NCBI GenBank assembly: GCA_013399305.1
Contig: VXAI01000013.1
Span: forward strand, 804,264-868,263
Length of the DNA stretch: 64,000 bases
Reading direction: 5' to 3'
From: Rostratula benghalensis
Taxonomy: Eukaryota > Chordata > Aves > Charadriiformes > Rostratulidae
The translations under genes and the position numbers were made by a program. Below, piece by piece: positions 48,198-61,509 of this stretch. The notes below the pieces were generated by a model. It had not been told where the DNA came from. It saw nothing but the letters and a program-made list of their open reading frames with translations, and did no database searches. Numbering within the stretch: position 1 is the first letter of the stretch; each line of letters opens with the position of its first letter.

Positions 48198-51100
48198 CCA
48201 ACACCATGTGGTACACCAAACTGTGCTATTTCTCTTCAGAAGAAGCAGAATACATATTGAAAACAAAAGTTGTGATTTTTTTTTTTCCACATTTTGATTT
48301 TCCATATATTGCTACCTAAACGCATTAGCATTAGGCAATTTTTATGGAAGCATTGGCATCTCGGATATTTTGTTTCAAGTGCTACCTATTAATAAGAAGC
48401 ATATCAGCCAAAATGAAATTATCTTCTTTTAACAACTTAGTACTGAAACTTTACCACCTTACAGTATGATGAGAATTATGTTACCACTGAACAGAATATC
48501 AAAAGAGATTCAAAAAAAGAAAAAGATGTGAAAACTGTGGGGTATCACAGAATGCTTAACTTGTAGCTATTCCTCCAAATTAATGGAAATCATACCTTAA
48601 TTTTATACTTATTCAACTCCTGGATCCTCATTGTTATTGTTGTGATCCACCTCTAACTCTTGGCTTCTGAGTTTAATGTGGTGACACTGATATTATCTTA
48701 ATTAATTTTTTGTCTATGTATAAAATGAATGTAATTTATTTTCTCCCAACAAATTTTCTTCATGCACAGAAAAAAAATTGGAAAAAATAGTAGTCAAAAT
48801 CAAAAGCAAAAGATTGCTCAGTAGGATATAGTGTAGTATATGTTTATGAAAAGCATGCAAAGTGAAATAATGGAAATAAATTACATTATACCCTTAGTAT
48901 CTCCTTTGAAGAAATGCAGTTATCCACAGGGTTTAATCTTCTCCACCAGTAAGACAAAAAGACTTTCTGGGTAACAAACTGTGCTTCTCTAAAGTACATT
49001 TGGGAGCCTGGAAAATCCATAATCAGGAAAATTCTGAGAACAATTTTACCCTCACTAGCAATTATGCATGACTATTTGGGATAAAAATATTGCTGAGATG
49101 ATTTCATAATTGTTCAGACACCAGCTGTCAGCATACGACAATCCCTATACAATAAAATGGTGACTTTAATGCAGAATTAAGATAATAAAACAATCCATTT
49201 TCTAAATTATGCTTACTAAAACAGAAGTTCCTAACTCATAGAGTTTTTTCTGGTGGAAATCTGCCTTTTGAGCCCTGTCTTAACCAATGGTTTTGTAAAA
49301 AATATTGATGAATTGTGGCACATAATTACCACAGCCCTTTTGGCAAGATTTCTAATTCTCTGTGCATAACCATTGATACTGATACACAGGAGTGAAAGTT
49401 GTGTGTAATGCACCACTTCATCTTTCACCTATTTCCTATAATATTTTCACTGGCATGATGCCTGGCCTTCTGAATATAAAGAGTGATTGCACGAAACGTG
49501 CAGCAATAGAAGGTTTCTCACAAACACATAACTCATTGAAAGATGACTGACCAGTCTTCAACAGCAGCAAAAATCAATACTTCTACTCGCCATTGCCAAG
49601 GAAATAGATAAACAAACAGCTAAGGACAAGGCAGAATTGACTGGGAATTTACAGTACAGAGCTGTACCACAATAACTGTCCATGTCTGTGCTTCAAATCC
49701 TCATGGTAGAAGGAGATTATTCCCTTTTCTTTAATGTCAAGCTTCCTTTCCTCATGCTGTTTGCTGAAAGCAGACTATTTGAAATAGTGTAGATTTATTT
49801 TACAATGTACATTAATGGTCTAAACTTACTACAGAATGGTAACTTGCAGGGACTTACAGGAAGATCTCATTTCTAAAGAATGATAATCATTAGAAGCATT
49901 TAAATGTCTTTTTGTACTTTAGATTGGCAAAACACCTATGCTCATCTCGCTAATTCCTTCCACCTGAGGATATTAAAGCTCTTCACAAACTTGAATAAAG
50001 CCTCACTGCACTATGGGAGGTAAGTAAATACAGTTATCCTCATTTTTCTGATAGAGAAGTTTAGACATTGGGATGGCTGACTTGAACTAACACAGTAGTG
50101 GTGAAGTTAGAGGCTATATCACACTATTCTGCCTTAGTAAAGTTCTGTCACTGTTATTTGTTGTATATTTATTCCTGCTGGAATTTGAAGCGGAATACTG
50201 GTTTGATAGCTGTCATAAAGATGAATTCCAAGCGTTTAAAATATCCAGAAATTAACTATAGCAAATTCCATAAAGATTTGCAAGAACAGTATTAGTTCAT
50301 AACTATCACCAGATAATAATGTGGTAACAAAAAAGATAGGAAAACTGCCCAGGGTTATTTAAATTTCAAAAGTGACTAAACTGGATGCCTTCAGTTTGAA
50401 AGAAGCAACTTAAGGCATCTTGAAGAGGCTGCTTTTCAGAAAGATGTTGATCTCTTTGGTGCCCTTCAGGATTTGAGGCACTCTTTTTTTTTTATTTATT
50501 TTTTATTTAATCTCTTTAAGGTCTTTGGACCAAATAATGACTGTTTCATATAGTGTTTACACAGTGCCTGCCTCCGTGGAATAGCTATAGTGAAATAAGT
50601 AATACATCATAAATATTTTACCATTAATCAGATACTTTAAAAATATTTAGCATTTCCTCTTATAGTATTGAGCAACATAAATTTAAAATAATTATAAACA
50701 GAGCAATAAAAAACATAATTAGATATGGTACCTTATAATTGTCAATATTAATGGACAGTAACATTTGTAATTCCCAGCTCTAATAATACTATTTATAATA
50801 TGTATAGCATTTATAATCAGAAGCTTCTGGCAGAAAGAAGGCATAACAGTTTATTTTGGAGGACATTTTTTTTAATTGGCCTATATAATTTTCTTCTTTG
50901 CCACTAACATTATTTAAAATTCATATGATTATTTATATCAAGTTCAGCTCTATCAGAGCATGAGCATTTTACAATTCATACATGAAATATTAACTTGCAA
51001 GCAATTCCATATTAACACAGTTCTTTGTACTGTGCGAAGACTAAATTATTAATATTAAAACAAAGAAAGAAGAAATAACCAGCAGGAGACACAGCACACT

Positions 51101-51249
51101 ACCATTTTATTATGGCATTGATTTCTTAGACCCAAAGCATATTCTTACTGCTTGTTATTCATTCTGTTTCAAATAGTTCAGCTTATGTTTAAAATATAAA
51201 CTCTTCTTTCTATTCTTTCTACCAATTAGAGGGAAGAAATCTTTAACTT

Positions 51250-51300
51250 CCTTTTTTTTTTTTTTTTCTCCCTTCCCTTCCCTCTCTTCCCCCCACCCCG
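51250..51300. repeat. Polypyrimidine tract
   Basis: About 17 T are followed by C/T-rich CCCTTCCCTTCCCTC-type sequence on the plus strand, a mirror-like purine/pyrimidine tract. Confidence 0.9.
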
Positions 51301-51904
51301 CTCATTTAGAGCTATAACTCTACCCTTCTGTTGAGATAAATAACCTTTTCTTCATGAGATAACATTAAAGTAACATTCTTCACACTTGGAAGATCTCGAG
51401 TTGTACATTCACCTGAAATCCAGCTGAGAAATGATGCAACACACTTTTTTTCTCTACCAATTACATAGCAAATAAATATCAGTGTGACATTAAGTTCAAT
51501 AATGGAGAAAGAATATGATAAGTAAACATTTCAGCCCTTTCCACATAAGTAGTTAAAACTGGTGTAGTTCTTTTTTTTTTAATAGTTAAAAAATTTCATC
51601 TTTGTAAGTTATGAATTCAGTTTTTATTTAATTACAACTGTATTTTATGCCTGAGTATGGGGTGCTTCAGCCCTTAGGATCTAATATTTTACTTTTTTAT
51701 TTTTTTATAATACTTAAAGTACTTGAAATATTTGGCTTCTTAAAATTCTGTAGCCATTTCTTTTTAAATACACAGTGAACTCTAAACTTCATATGTATTA
51801 TTCTTTTATTTTCAGGGTAAGCCCTCTTGACTTCTTTACATCCTTGCCCACTTATACCTGAAGTCTGGTAGGCAGTAGTAGGATCAGTAGAATCTGAACA
51901 TATT

Positions 51905-51964
51905 TGGTTGGGGTTTTGGGGGGTTTTTTGTTTTGGTTTGTTTGTTTGTTTGTTTGTTTTGTTT
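51905..51964. repeat. G/T-rich tract with (TTTG)n
   Basis: GGTTGGGGTTTTGGGGGG is followed by T/G sequence with about six TTTG units. It is the complement-strand form of the A/C-rich tracts elsewhere. Confidence 0.9.
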
Positions 51965-52549
51965 TCACTGTTTACTAAAAGAGATTTATAAAAACAGCAT
52001 TTCACTACAGATTTTGAGTATTCATATTCTTTCAACCAGGTTACACTATTTATGTTTTCCTGGATAAATGACAGATATACTGTCCTTTAGCAGTTGTGTA
52101 TGTGAAAAAAAAATATGGTGAGAGAAAAAGATACAAATAAATACTTCCTTTGAGAAATGGGTGTGATGGTAATTTTCTAGTGTTTCTCAGTGTTCAGTGC
52201 TTCTGCTTCCACAAGACCAATAGGCATCTTCAGGCTTTTCACAAGTCAAGAGGAAAAGTGTTGAAAATCTTTTGTCATGTGGCTCTTGGTGGCATGTCAG
52301 AGCCATCATTTAGAACAGGCAGCTAGCTTTTTACAATGGTCCTGACAGTAACTCATAACCAACTGTAATATTTTTTAAATCTTCCTTACAAAAGGGAAAG
52401 AAGTGTGTGAAAATACTGTCATTAATACCTAATACCTTTGGCCTCTCTTAGTTCATCACCATGATTCCAACACAATTGTAAAGAATTATGAATATCGGCA
52501 TTTCTAATGCATGTTTTAGGAAGCACGTCTTTCCACGGTGAACATATAC

Positions 52550-52953
52550 ACTATAAGGACATCAGACTATTACAGTGTGTCCAGAGTAGGGCAACCGAGA
52601 TTGTGAAAGGTCTTGAGGGCAAGACTTAGGAGGAGTGGCTGGCATTACTTGGTTTGTTCAGCTTGGAGATGAGAAGGTTGAAGGGCCATCTCATGGCAGT
52701 CTACAATTTCCACATAGTGGGGAGAGTGGAAGGGGAAGCTGCATCAGGGGAAGTTTACACTGGACATTGGAAAAAGGTTCTTCACTGAGAGGGTGGTCAG
52801 TCACTGGAACAGGTTCCCTAGGGAAGCCATCATGGAATCAAGTCTGTTCAAGTAGTGTCTGGACAATGCTCTTAATTATATGGTTTAGTGTCAGATTCAA
52901 TCATCCTTATGGGTACCTTCCAGCTCGAGATATTCCATGATTCTATTATTCTG
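52550..52953 (+). mobile_element. CR1 LINE fragment, 3' end
   Basis: It begins in a decayed HYKDIRLLQCVQSRATEIVKGLEG-like region. It continues through GLFSLEMRRLKGHL (about 52655-52690) and FFTERVVSHWNRFPREAIMESSLFK (about 52780-52850) to the UTR. The tail ends ATTCCATGATTCTATTATTCTG at 52932-52953. The 101-codon frame at 52635-52940 is out of the CR1 frame for most of its length and is not a protein. Indels interrupt the ORF2 frame at least twice. Confidence 0.93.
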
Positions 52954-54663
52954 CGTCCTAGGACTACTTCTTATTTACTCCTGTGCTGTCACTCCAGACC
53001 AGCCAGAAAAATCTAGAAGGCATTTACCATTATTCATTATTTACATGGAAATACAGAAAAATATCAAGTCACATTAATGAAAAGTATTTATAAACTAATA
53101 AAAGAGTGTTTACAAAACAAAGTTTGTCATTTAGTTCCAGACAACATTTTTAAAAGAATAGTAACACTTTATAAACAGAGGAAATGGTGTACGGGGGGAG
53201 AGTTTACAGAATCCTGAATCACAGAAATATAGCATTAATTTCACTTAAAGAACAGGAAAAAGAGAAACAAAAATGAACAAAAATTTAGTTTTTCAAAACT
53301 TAGTGGCGTGGGGACAAGCATTTGTGGGGAGAGTAGCTACAGAGAAAAACTAGAACTGCACAGAACCTTAATTGTTAGGCATGGACCTAATCTTTTTTAA
53401 TTGAAAGAACCTATAATAGTTTCTGCCAACAAAGGAGTAGTCTCATAAAGTCTGGATGATACCAAAGGACTGAAAGTGCTCACAAGAGGGGCAAAACACT
53501 GTTAAAGCATTCATCAAATATTCACCTACAGCTTTGTCAGTGAAAACAACTGTTCCTAAGGTAATTACACATTTCAGCTGGAGACCACCATTACATGACA
53601 GTTTGTGAAGTGCCTAGTGAGTATAGACAGAGCTGAGAAGTCTATGTTGTCCAATTTGACTGTGATTGCAAGCCAGGGTGAAAGTTTATAGTGGAAAGTG
53701 GCCGTAAGAATCCAAGAATAAGGAAGCTGAAGTAAGCTAGCTGTATGTTAGCCCACACCAACTCCATAAAATATAAAATATAGATTTTCTGCAGTTGAAG
53801 TTCTCCTAGAGCATGGGATTTTGAAATACAGAATCAAGACATCAAAACTGGAATTTTAATGAATTGCAAGCAAAAATCAGGTTAGGTCATGGTCTCCAGG
53901 TTTTGAGTTGGACACAGTATATAACATGATTGTCTCCATAGTGAGCATGCTGTAAGTATGAGGCTCACTAGAACAGCAAATAGCAGTACCAATGGAAAAT
54001 GGAAAAAGGAAGGAATCACTCGTGTCAGTAAGCCTCAGGCCTATTTAGCAAATAATAATATAGGTACAGCTCTATTGCCTTCAGTGGAAGAAGTCTGGAG
54101 TACCAAATCTTAAAATTACTAATCTCCAAATTCTCTTCATTTTAGAATTTATTAAAATTTTAACTTACCGTGGAGAAAGTTTTATTTCACAAATGTGTGG
54201 ACATAAGAATGCCTAGGCTGAAGTTTCTTTACATGAGTTTTCTAGAAACATATTCTATTCAGCAATGTTTTAGTAACATGTCACTGTTCAGAAAGCAAGC
54301 TCATCAATGAAGACAAAAGCAATTTTCCAACTGAATACAGCAAAGTTGTATTTGCTCCAACTGCAGGATATCAAAACATATTCACAAGTACTTCAAGACT
54401 GAAGAACACCTGTTTAGACTTGGAAGCTCTACGTGTAATTTTATATACCAACACGCTCATTTAATCAACTCCATTATCAACACACAGATGAATCATCCAT
54501 CAAAATTCTTTTTACTCTCTCACATTACACTGTGTTCAATCCTGTAGAACCTGAGCATAATGTATTGTCCTTGGGACAGCATTCTTTGTGCAATCTTTTC
54601 TGTAGCTATAGTAATTTGCAGAAAGCTACAGTCTGTAATTTCTTTTGCAAAGCAGTAATATAT

Positions 54664-54734
54664 TAAAAAAAACCAAAACAAAACAAAAAAAAAAACAAAA
54701 AAAAACCCATCAAAACAAACCAAACAACAAACCA
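54664..54734. repeat. A/C-rich low-complexity tract
   Basis: Poly-A is interrupted by single C and CC, then AAAC/AACC units. The phenylalanine-rich antisense frame at 54520-54735 is an artefact of it. Confidence 0.9.
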
Positions 54735-57364
54735 TAGTTTATTTCAATTTTAATATAATTGTATATAACAGGAAATACCCATTAGCAGATTCCAGAGAAG
54801 GATACCTTTGGTGCAGGCCAAACCACCTGGTGAGATACCTCTACTTCTTCAGAATGCCTTCACAGTGTAAATTGGAACTTATTGGAATTGTAGATTATTA
54901 AAGTAACAGTGTGGAAAACTGATGCTGGCTTGCTAGGGTAAGTTCTTAAAGAAATTCTAAGTCTCAAACACTAGTCTTAAAAGTATTTTTTAGAGAAGTC
55001 CACCTCCTTGCCTACATTTAGAACGTGTGTTGGCACTGGAAAGGAGATGGACTAAAAGCATAATCTGGAACCTTCCCTACCTTTGCCTACATGCAGGGTG
55101 AAAAAAAGAAATTGACGGTCATTCTTTACCTTCTCTACAGTACACTCTTCCTTGACATCTTCTTCTGTAAAGGGTAAGACCCTAGATCATATAATTCAGG
55201 AGTAATAAAACCGCTATAATAGCTAATGGATTTAGGGTAGATTAATCAGAGTTTGGATGTGGCCACTATTCCCTGAACTGCACAGGGTGTCTAGCAAATA
55301 TGCATTTTTCATTATACTTCTTTTCTGAGATGTGTACATAATAAAAAGATTTAGAAATGTAGAGTTTAGCAAGGGCAGAAGAAAAGTAAGAAGCACAAAT
55401 TTGTGTGAAGTGTGATAAATAACTACCACTGCATTTTACAGCTTTTCCAAATGTAGTCTCTAGTCCATGCAGAAGGCTGTTTACATTGGGTAGGATGTTT
55501 GTCAGACCTGATCTCTCCTTGGGTAGCTAAGTGTGAGAGCTAATTAGAGGGTAAAATGCGCTGTTACAGATAGATGACCAAATTGGTTCTATTTCACTGC
55601 TGAAAAACAAGTGTAACAGAAGATCCATACCATGCCCAAGTTTGCTGTTTTGCAGATACAGTATTCTCTTTTCTTGTTTACAGTTTTTATTATCAAATTA
55701 TCAAAATATTATGACCTATGTGCAATTTGAGTTCCTAGACAAAAATTTGTATTTTTATTAGTTTTTCTAGTATCTGTGGCAACCACTTGCCTCCTTCTAA
55801 ACTTACATGTTTTGTCACCTTCTATAAAAGTTTTTGAGTGAATGTAATATTATAAGCTTGTAATGTAATTCTAGATTGTAAATCTGAGACATTAATAATC
55901 ATAATAGTTAACACAAGATTAGAGAGTGAAAATCGTGGGGTTTAGTTATGTTTTTGTAATAAAGCAGCAGCTTTCCAGGGCTTTAGTTCAAGCTATATAG
56001 ACTACTGTATTCTGTAGTTCTGCAATGGTACCATAGTCCTGAGTAAATAAAGTAATATGTATCAAGACAAGAGAAGGCAGGGTTGTTTTTTTTTTAACTA
56101 GAGCAGAACAGAATAGTTCATATCTTAGATCTGTTTGAAAAAATATACATTGAAGAAAAGATTATCTCAAGCAACATTTGGCCAAGTTCAGTTTCAGCCA
56201 TGTTGCGTTGTTACATAGTGACGTGGACAGTATTTTTTCATGAACGTTAGAAGACTTCTCAAATACAGATTCATCAAGACAACATTGTATTCCAGGCATG
56301 TTATTGCAAATTGCAAGGGTCATTCTTCGAAAAATGCTGACAGTTGATGTAGGCCTATATAGTCAGATATTAAGTGGAAAAGACCAACATGTAAATGTTT
56401 AGAGATCTGTGTAATACTTAGTACCATGCTTTGATGTCAAGAACCCTTAAAATAAGAAAAAATACCAACAATTTTACTTCAAAAACAAAGTATTGCAAAT
56501 AATTTTTCAGTTAGTGGAAATGGATGGCTGCAATCACAGCAGTTCCTGAAAGCTGATACAATCCTTTAACCTCATTGGGAATACTCAATTGCTTCATTAT
56601 TATCTCAGAACTAAATTTTAAGCCTTTGGAATATGCCTCTCACTTAAAATGTTGTGTCATAATTTCTATAACATATAAATGATATTAGTTTGACTTTTAT
56701 TCTTGTGAGCAAACCTTCTTCTCAAGCAGACTTTTTTCCTTTGACACTGTTCTGTTTAAAAGCAGAACTCAAGAGTCTGTGGTATAATCGTGTTTGGTGG
56801 TTTTGAAAGGATTTGCTATCTGCACAGCCAAAGCAGAGAGTCAGTTTTTGTTTAGGACATGAATATCACTGTACACAATATACAATCCAGCAGATCTTCA
56901 ACAAGAATCAGAAGTCATATTTACTTGCAAAGACTTTACCACAGGAATTTTATTCTTCAGTAGATCTCTGGATTTAACCTAGGTTTATTACATAGCAAAC
57001 CTCTAAAGCTTTTTAAGTAAATAGATTTATGTCTGTATAGAGACTGTTGGGTCAGTTTCTAGCACTAAATTGACAGAATGAAGATGACCTCTTAAAAGTA
57101 AAAATGTGTAGAATACACATTATTGCATACACATTGTGTTTGGGAGTGCTTATATCTGTGCAAAACCATTCTTTCTCAGCCATACCACGCAGCTGCTGTT
57201 CAAGCAGTATGATAATAGCTTAAATTTTTCTAATACTGGTTACACCAGCTTGTTTTGCAGAGCATAGCACAGCATTAGAGATTCTTTTGCATAACATAGC
57301 AAATTTTGGTATGATTTGTATTGGTGTATTGGTGTCTACAAATTATATTTTTGTTTCTTGCAGT

Positions 57365-57420
57365 CTTTTTAATCTTTTTTTTTTCTCTCCCCCCTCCCCG
57401 CCCCCCTTTATTTTTTTTTA
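57365..57420. repeat. C/T-rich tract
   Basis: A T-run, then CTCTCCCCCCTCCCCGCCCCCC, then another T-run. It is the most G+C-rich short patch in its neighbourhood and lies about 150 bases before the CR1 copy. Confidence 0.9.
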
Positions 57421-57569
57421 AACTGTATTATGAGGTTTGGAAGTAGTGAGTTTTTTGTTGTATATTTTGTTGGTTTAGGTTATTTTAATAGGATGTTCTT
57501 TAATTGAGATCTATACAAGTTATTTGAAGAGTTCTTGCTTTACCTTGTCTCTAGGAACATTATTTTGTG

Positions 57570-58628
57570 CCATGCATTTACAGCATGCTCCTGGAGAAAC
57601 TGGCTGATCATGACTTGGACAAGTGTACTCTTCCCTGGGTAAACACACACCTGAATATCCAGGTACAATCAGTTGTAGTAAGTAGAGCTAAGTCCAGTTG
57701 GTGGCTGGTCACAAGCGGTATTCCCCATGCCTCAGTACTGGGGCCAGTTCTCTTTAATGTCTTCATCAATGGTCTTGACGAGAGTATCGAGCACATCCTC
57801 AGCAAGTTTACAGATGACACTAAGTTGGGTGGGAGCATCTATTTGCTTGAGGGTAGAATGGCTCTACAGGGGGATCTGGACAAGCTGGACCAATGTGCTG
57901 AGGCAACTGTATGAAATTCAATGAGGCCAAATGCAGGGTCTTGCACTTGGGTCACAACAACCCCATGCAGTGGTACAGGCTGGGGGAAGAGTGACTAGAA
58001 AGCTGCTCAGCAGAAAAGGACCTGGGGGGTGTTGATCAATAGCTGTCTGAATATAGTCTGTTGGTGTGGCCAAGTGGCCAAAAAAGCCAATGGCATCCTG
58101 GTTTGAGTCAGAAATATTGTAGCCACCAGGCCCAGGGAAAATATTTTTTGTACTGCCCACTCTTGAGACCGCACCTCAAATATTGTGTTTGGTTTTGGGC
58201 CCCTCATTACAAGAAAGACAGAGAAGTGCTTAAGTGTGTTCAAAGAATGGCACTAGAGCTGGTGAAGGGTCTAGAGAATAAGTCCTTTGAGGACCAACTG
58301 AGGGAACTGGGGTTGTTTAGTCAGGAGAAAAGGAGGCTGAGGGGAGACCTTATGTTCTCTACAATTAACTGAAGGGAGGTTGTAGCAAGGTAGGAGTCAG
58401 TCTCTTCTCCCAAGTAAAAAGTTTTAGGACAAGAAGAAATGGCCCTCAAGTTGCACGAGGGGAGTTTAGTTTAGTTATTAGAAAAAAATTTCTTCACCAA
58501 GAGGGTTACCAAGCATTGAAACAGGCTGCCTAGGGAAGTGGTTGAGTACTTGTCAGTCTTAGGTGTATGGGTGGACTGGATGTTCTCACAGGTCTTTTCT
58601 AACTAATTTTTTTTTAATGATTCTATGA
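57570..58628 (+). mobile_element. CR1 LINE fragment with RT palm and 3' end
   Basis: This is the longest uninterrupted CR1 copy, about 1.06 kb. It starts at [21 protein letters not shown] just after RT motif A. It continues with [61 protein letters not shown] (57567-57911), the [20 protein letters not shown] / [38 protein letters not shown] region (58061-58372) and RRLRGDL. The UTR follows, with an ATGATTCTATGAAAA tail at 58617-58631. Motif C keeps its DD pair (FTDD), but NDLDE reads NGLDE, PQG before VLGP reads PHA, and the frame is lost at about 57912. It cannot make an enzyme. Confidence 0.95.
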
Positions 58629-61481
58629 AAATATGTAACTTTCAGAAACTGCTCTTTGCCTAAACATCTATACCTAGTGTCATTAGAGATTTCACTAGGC
58701 ATGGGACATACATGGTGCTTGCAGGTAAAGCACAGAACCAACTCCAGAAGCCTAGGCCATTCTGAAAAGTAGCTGAGGACCTAGTGCATAACAGGAGAGT
58801 CTCAATAGGTAATAGATAAAAATGTTTCAGCAGATAAACCCCACTTCTATAGTCAACAAAGGGACAAGTTTAGGGAACAATCCATCCAGCAATTGTGTCT
58901 GGAATAGGTGGGATGATATCAATTCTACATGGTAAAAAGTCTCAAAGACCAATTCACTTGTTTCAACCCAGGCTTCTAGTGCCATGTTAAGTGTCCTGGA
59001 GTTTTCCTGCCTCTTCTCCTTTTCTGTGTGCAGAAGAGCAGAGGTTGCTTAGTACCTGTCAGCTGCGTGTGCATAGCTAGATGCCTCAAATGGCAAGAGT
59101 CACTTAAGTTAAAGCAACTCTGGACACCTACATTAGGCAATTAATTTTCAGCTAAACTGAGGACAAACATAATCCATCTCATTAAGTAGTCATGGATGTA
59201 ACTTTAAGTAAGACCATGTAGTCTTGTGTAAGCTCAAGCATTTGTTCTTTAATAAAAAAATAACTATTTAAGCAGTATTCTATGAGGTGATTTCAAATTA
59301 TCTTAGTTGTCATGCTTGTAAACTGGTGTGTAATACCTTTTTTATTGGCAGCAGACAGTGTTCCTTTGACTCAATTCTGTATATCTTAACTAATTGTATC
59401 ACATTTAGCAGATCATTAATTTTACGCAAAGAAGCATTTTATGCTGTGAATGCGCTATACTATTTTAGCATCTGATAGAGGAAACATGTAACTCTAAACA
59501 TATCTTCTGCTATGAAGCAAGGTAGACTCAGCACACACTTGGATGCCTCAGAATGTTTTTTTCTTATAATTTGTCATTATGTACTTTTCAGATACCTTGA
59601 TCCAAGCATTCAAATTGGAATTACAAAGTCACTATTTTTTTACAGTGTAGCAGGGTAGTCTCATCACTCCTTCCTTTGTGTAGGCAAGTGAAAAGAGTAA
59701 ATTATGTTATGAAACATTTACTATACTAAGAAAAGGAAATGTGCAGTAATCGCACTACACACAAGACAACAAATTTAGACAGATCTTTCCTTTTTTATTT
59801 ATATAGAACATTTGACTTTGCCTCTCATTTTTTTTAACCAAAAAACCCAAGACAGTAACTTTAAAATGGTCTCCAGACTTCTTGTAAGAGTTACAAAATG
59901 ATGACCATGTCTGACAGGCTGAAAAGCTGTACAGCTTCATTCCATCAACAAGAACTGAAGGTTAAATCTTTCTTGGTCACTTCCTTTGCAAAATGTACTC
60001 CTGGGAGTAGTTTGGAAACCTGTTTCACAGGCAACAACCCCTTCCTTCACATGCAGCCTTACCAGACTCAGTGTAGGCCTATGCAGAAAACTGGTCGCGT
60101 AGTGTAGGTTTTGAATTTTTTGAGAAAATGTCATGAGCAAAAGCGAAGAGAACATTCTCAAAGCCCGTACACATATATACACACAAAAGCCCAATTCCAA
60201 ATTGCATAATTTGTGAAAAAATAAAAAATAAGAGTTCAAAAATAGCCTTCCTAGTCTCCACACTTTGAGAGAGAACACTTTGATTACAAAACCAGAAGCT
60301 GAAGTGTGGCTTAAAAATAAAACAGGGACAAATGGAGGCCCCTAGGAAAGAAATTCTGGAAAAATCTCAGAGATTTTTGAGACTTTTTTGTCAGAGATTA
60401 AATATCTTTTTGCTTTCTAATTAACGTGAGTGCATATTCTCTCTTTATGCTACCAGTATAATAATCACAGTCAACAGAAAACTTAATGTGCATGTCTGCT
60501 TGTGCTACACTGAATTTTTATTGCCAATAAAATTCAGATACTGCAGACTTGTATGCAGGTAGGTGTCTCTCAGGAGTTTTCACAATTGCAATCTGTATAT
60601 GGAGAGGTGAAAATATGTAATGAAATTATTTCACAGAATTAAAAATAAAGGCAAATAAATTCCTATAATAAACTGAGTCAGAAGTTATCACATTAAAAAA
60701 AATGTAGGAATAAATTATTTCTTGTAGTCATCAGACAAACAGTTAAAAAAGAAAAATAATTAAAAATTAGCCCTCAAAAATTAAAACCTCAACAAGGACC
60801 CAGTCTCAGAAGAAAAATAAATGCAGAAATGACAAGAAAAAATGAAAAATCAGAATGTTAAAAAACCCCATCATTTTATAAAACAGTGAAGTTTTTTCAG
60901 TTATATAACTAAGTGTTCTTATTAGTTTGAATATACCTTCAACCCATCTAAAAAAATAAATTGTATACTTGAAAACCTGTAAACTTGAAAACCTTACTCA
61001 AGTACTATTGATTAAAGATGTAGATTACTGTTAATCTGCACCAAATAACGAAAATGAAACCAGGGGTAACTTCCTTAGCTATTCTTTGATTTGTGGACTT
61101 AATTCAGCTTTCAGAATTCCTGAAAGCAAATAATTATTCTGAGTCTACTTTTGTGCGATTTTTGCAGGTTTTTGTTTTATACAGAGGCTAAATCAAAGCT
61201 GTTTACCGAACACTGACAGTTTGTTATTTATATACATTGTTTTGTATATTTATACATACATACACTTATCACTTGTATTTCTATGCTTTTAGGAAGTAAT
61301 AAAGCCAAAAGAAAATAACCAATAACAAACTGAAGAAAGCTTCTGGACTAGAACTAAAACTGGTGCAAATTTTTGAGGAAGAAGTGAAAAAAGAGGATAG
61401 TATATATGAAGCAGACTTGACATGAGAATTGGTGGTAGTATCAAAAAACATGTTTGTTTTTAAAAAAAACAACACCTGATA

Positions 61482-61509
61482 CCAAAACCAAAACAAACAA
61501 ACAAACAAA
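61482..61509. repeat. (AAAC)n low-complexity tract
   Basis: CCAAAACCAAAAC is followed by about four AAAC units. Confidence 0.9.

Larger units (their letters stand above)
48198..52549. other. AT-rich single-copy region
   Basis: No gene was recognised. The pyrimidine and G/T tracts are listed separately. The 112-codon antisense frame at 51697-52035 reads through a (TTTG)n tract and is an artefact. Confidence 0.5.
52954..57569. other. AT-rich single-copy region
   Basis: No gene was recognised. The interval at about 53320-53960 is somewhat less AT-rich than average, without a family signature. The A-rich and C/T-rich tracts are listed separately. Confidence 0.5.

Noticed and set aside
51697..52035. 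112-codon antisense frame
   Set aside because: Its centre is the translation of a (TTTG)n/(CAAA)n tract (NKTNKQTNKP), so the open frame is a composition artefact.
52635..52940. 101-codon frame as a host gene
   Set aside because: It lies inside a CR1 fragment and is mostly out of the CR1 frame.
54520..54735. Phenylalanine-rich antisense frame
   Set aside because: It reads through the poly-A/AAAC tract on the opposite strand.
59937..60278. 113-codon antisense frame
   Set aside because: There is no recognisable motif and no splice or promoter context. The region is slightly less AT-rich but nothing else supports coding.
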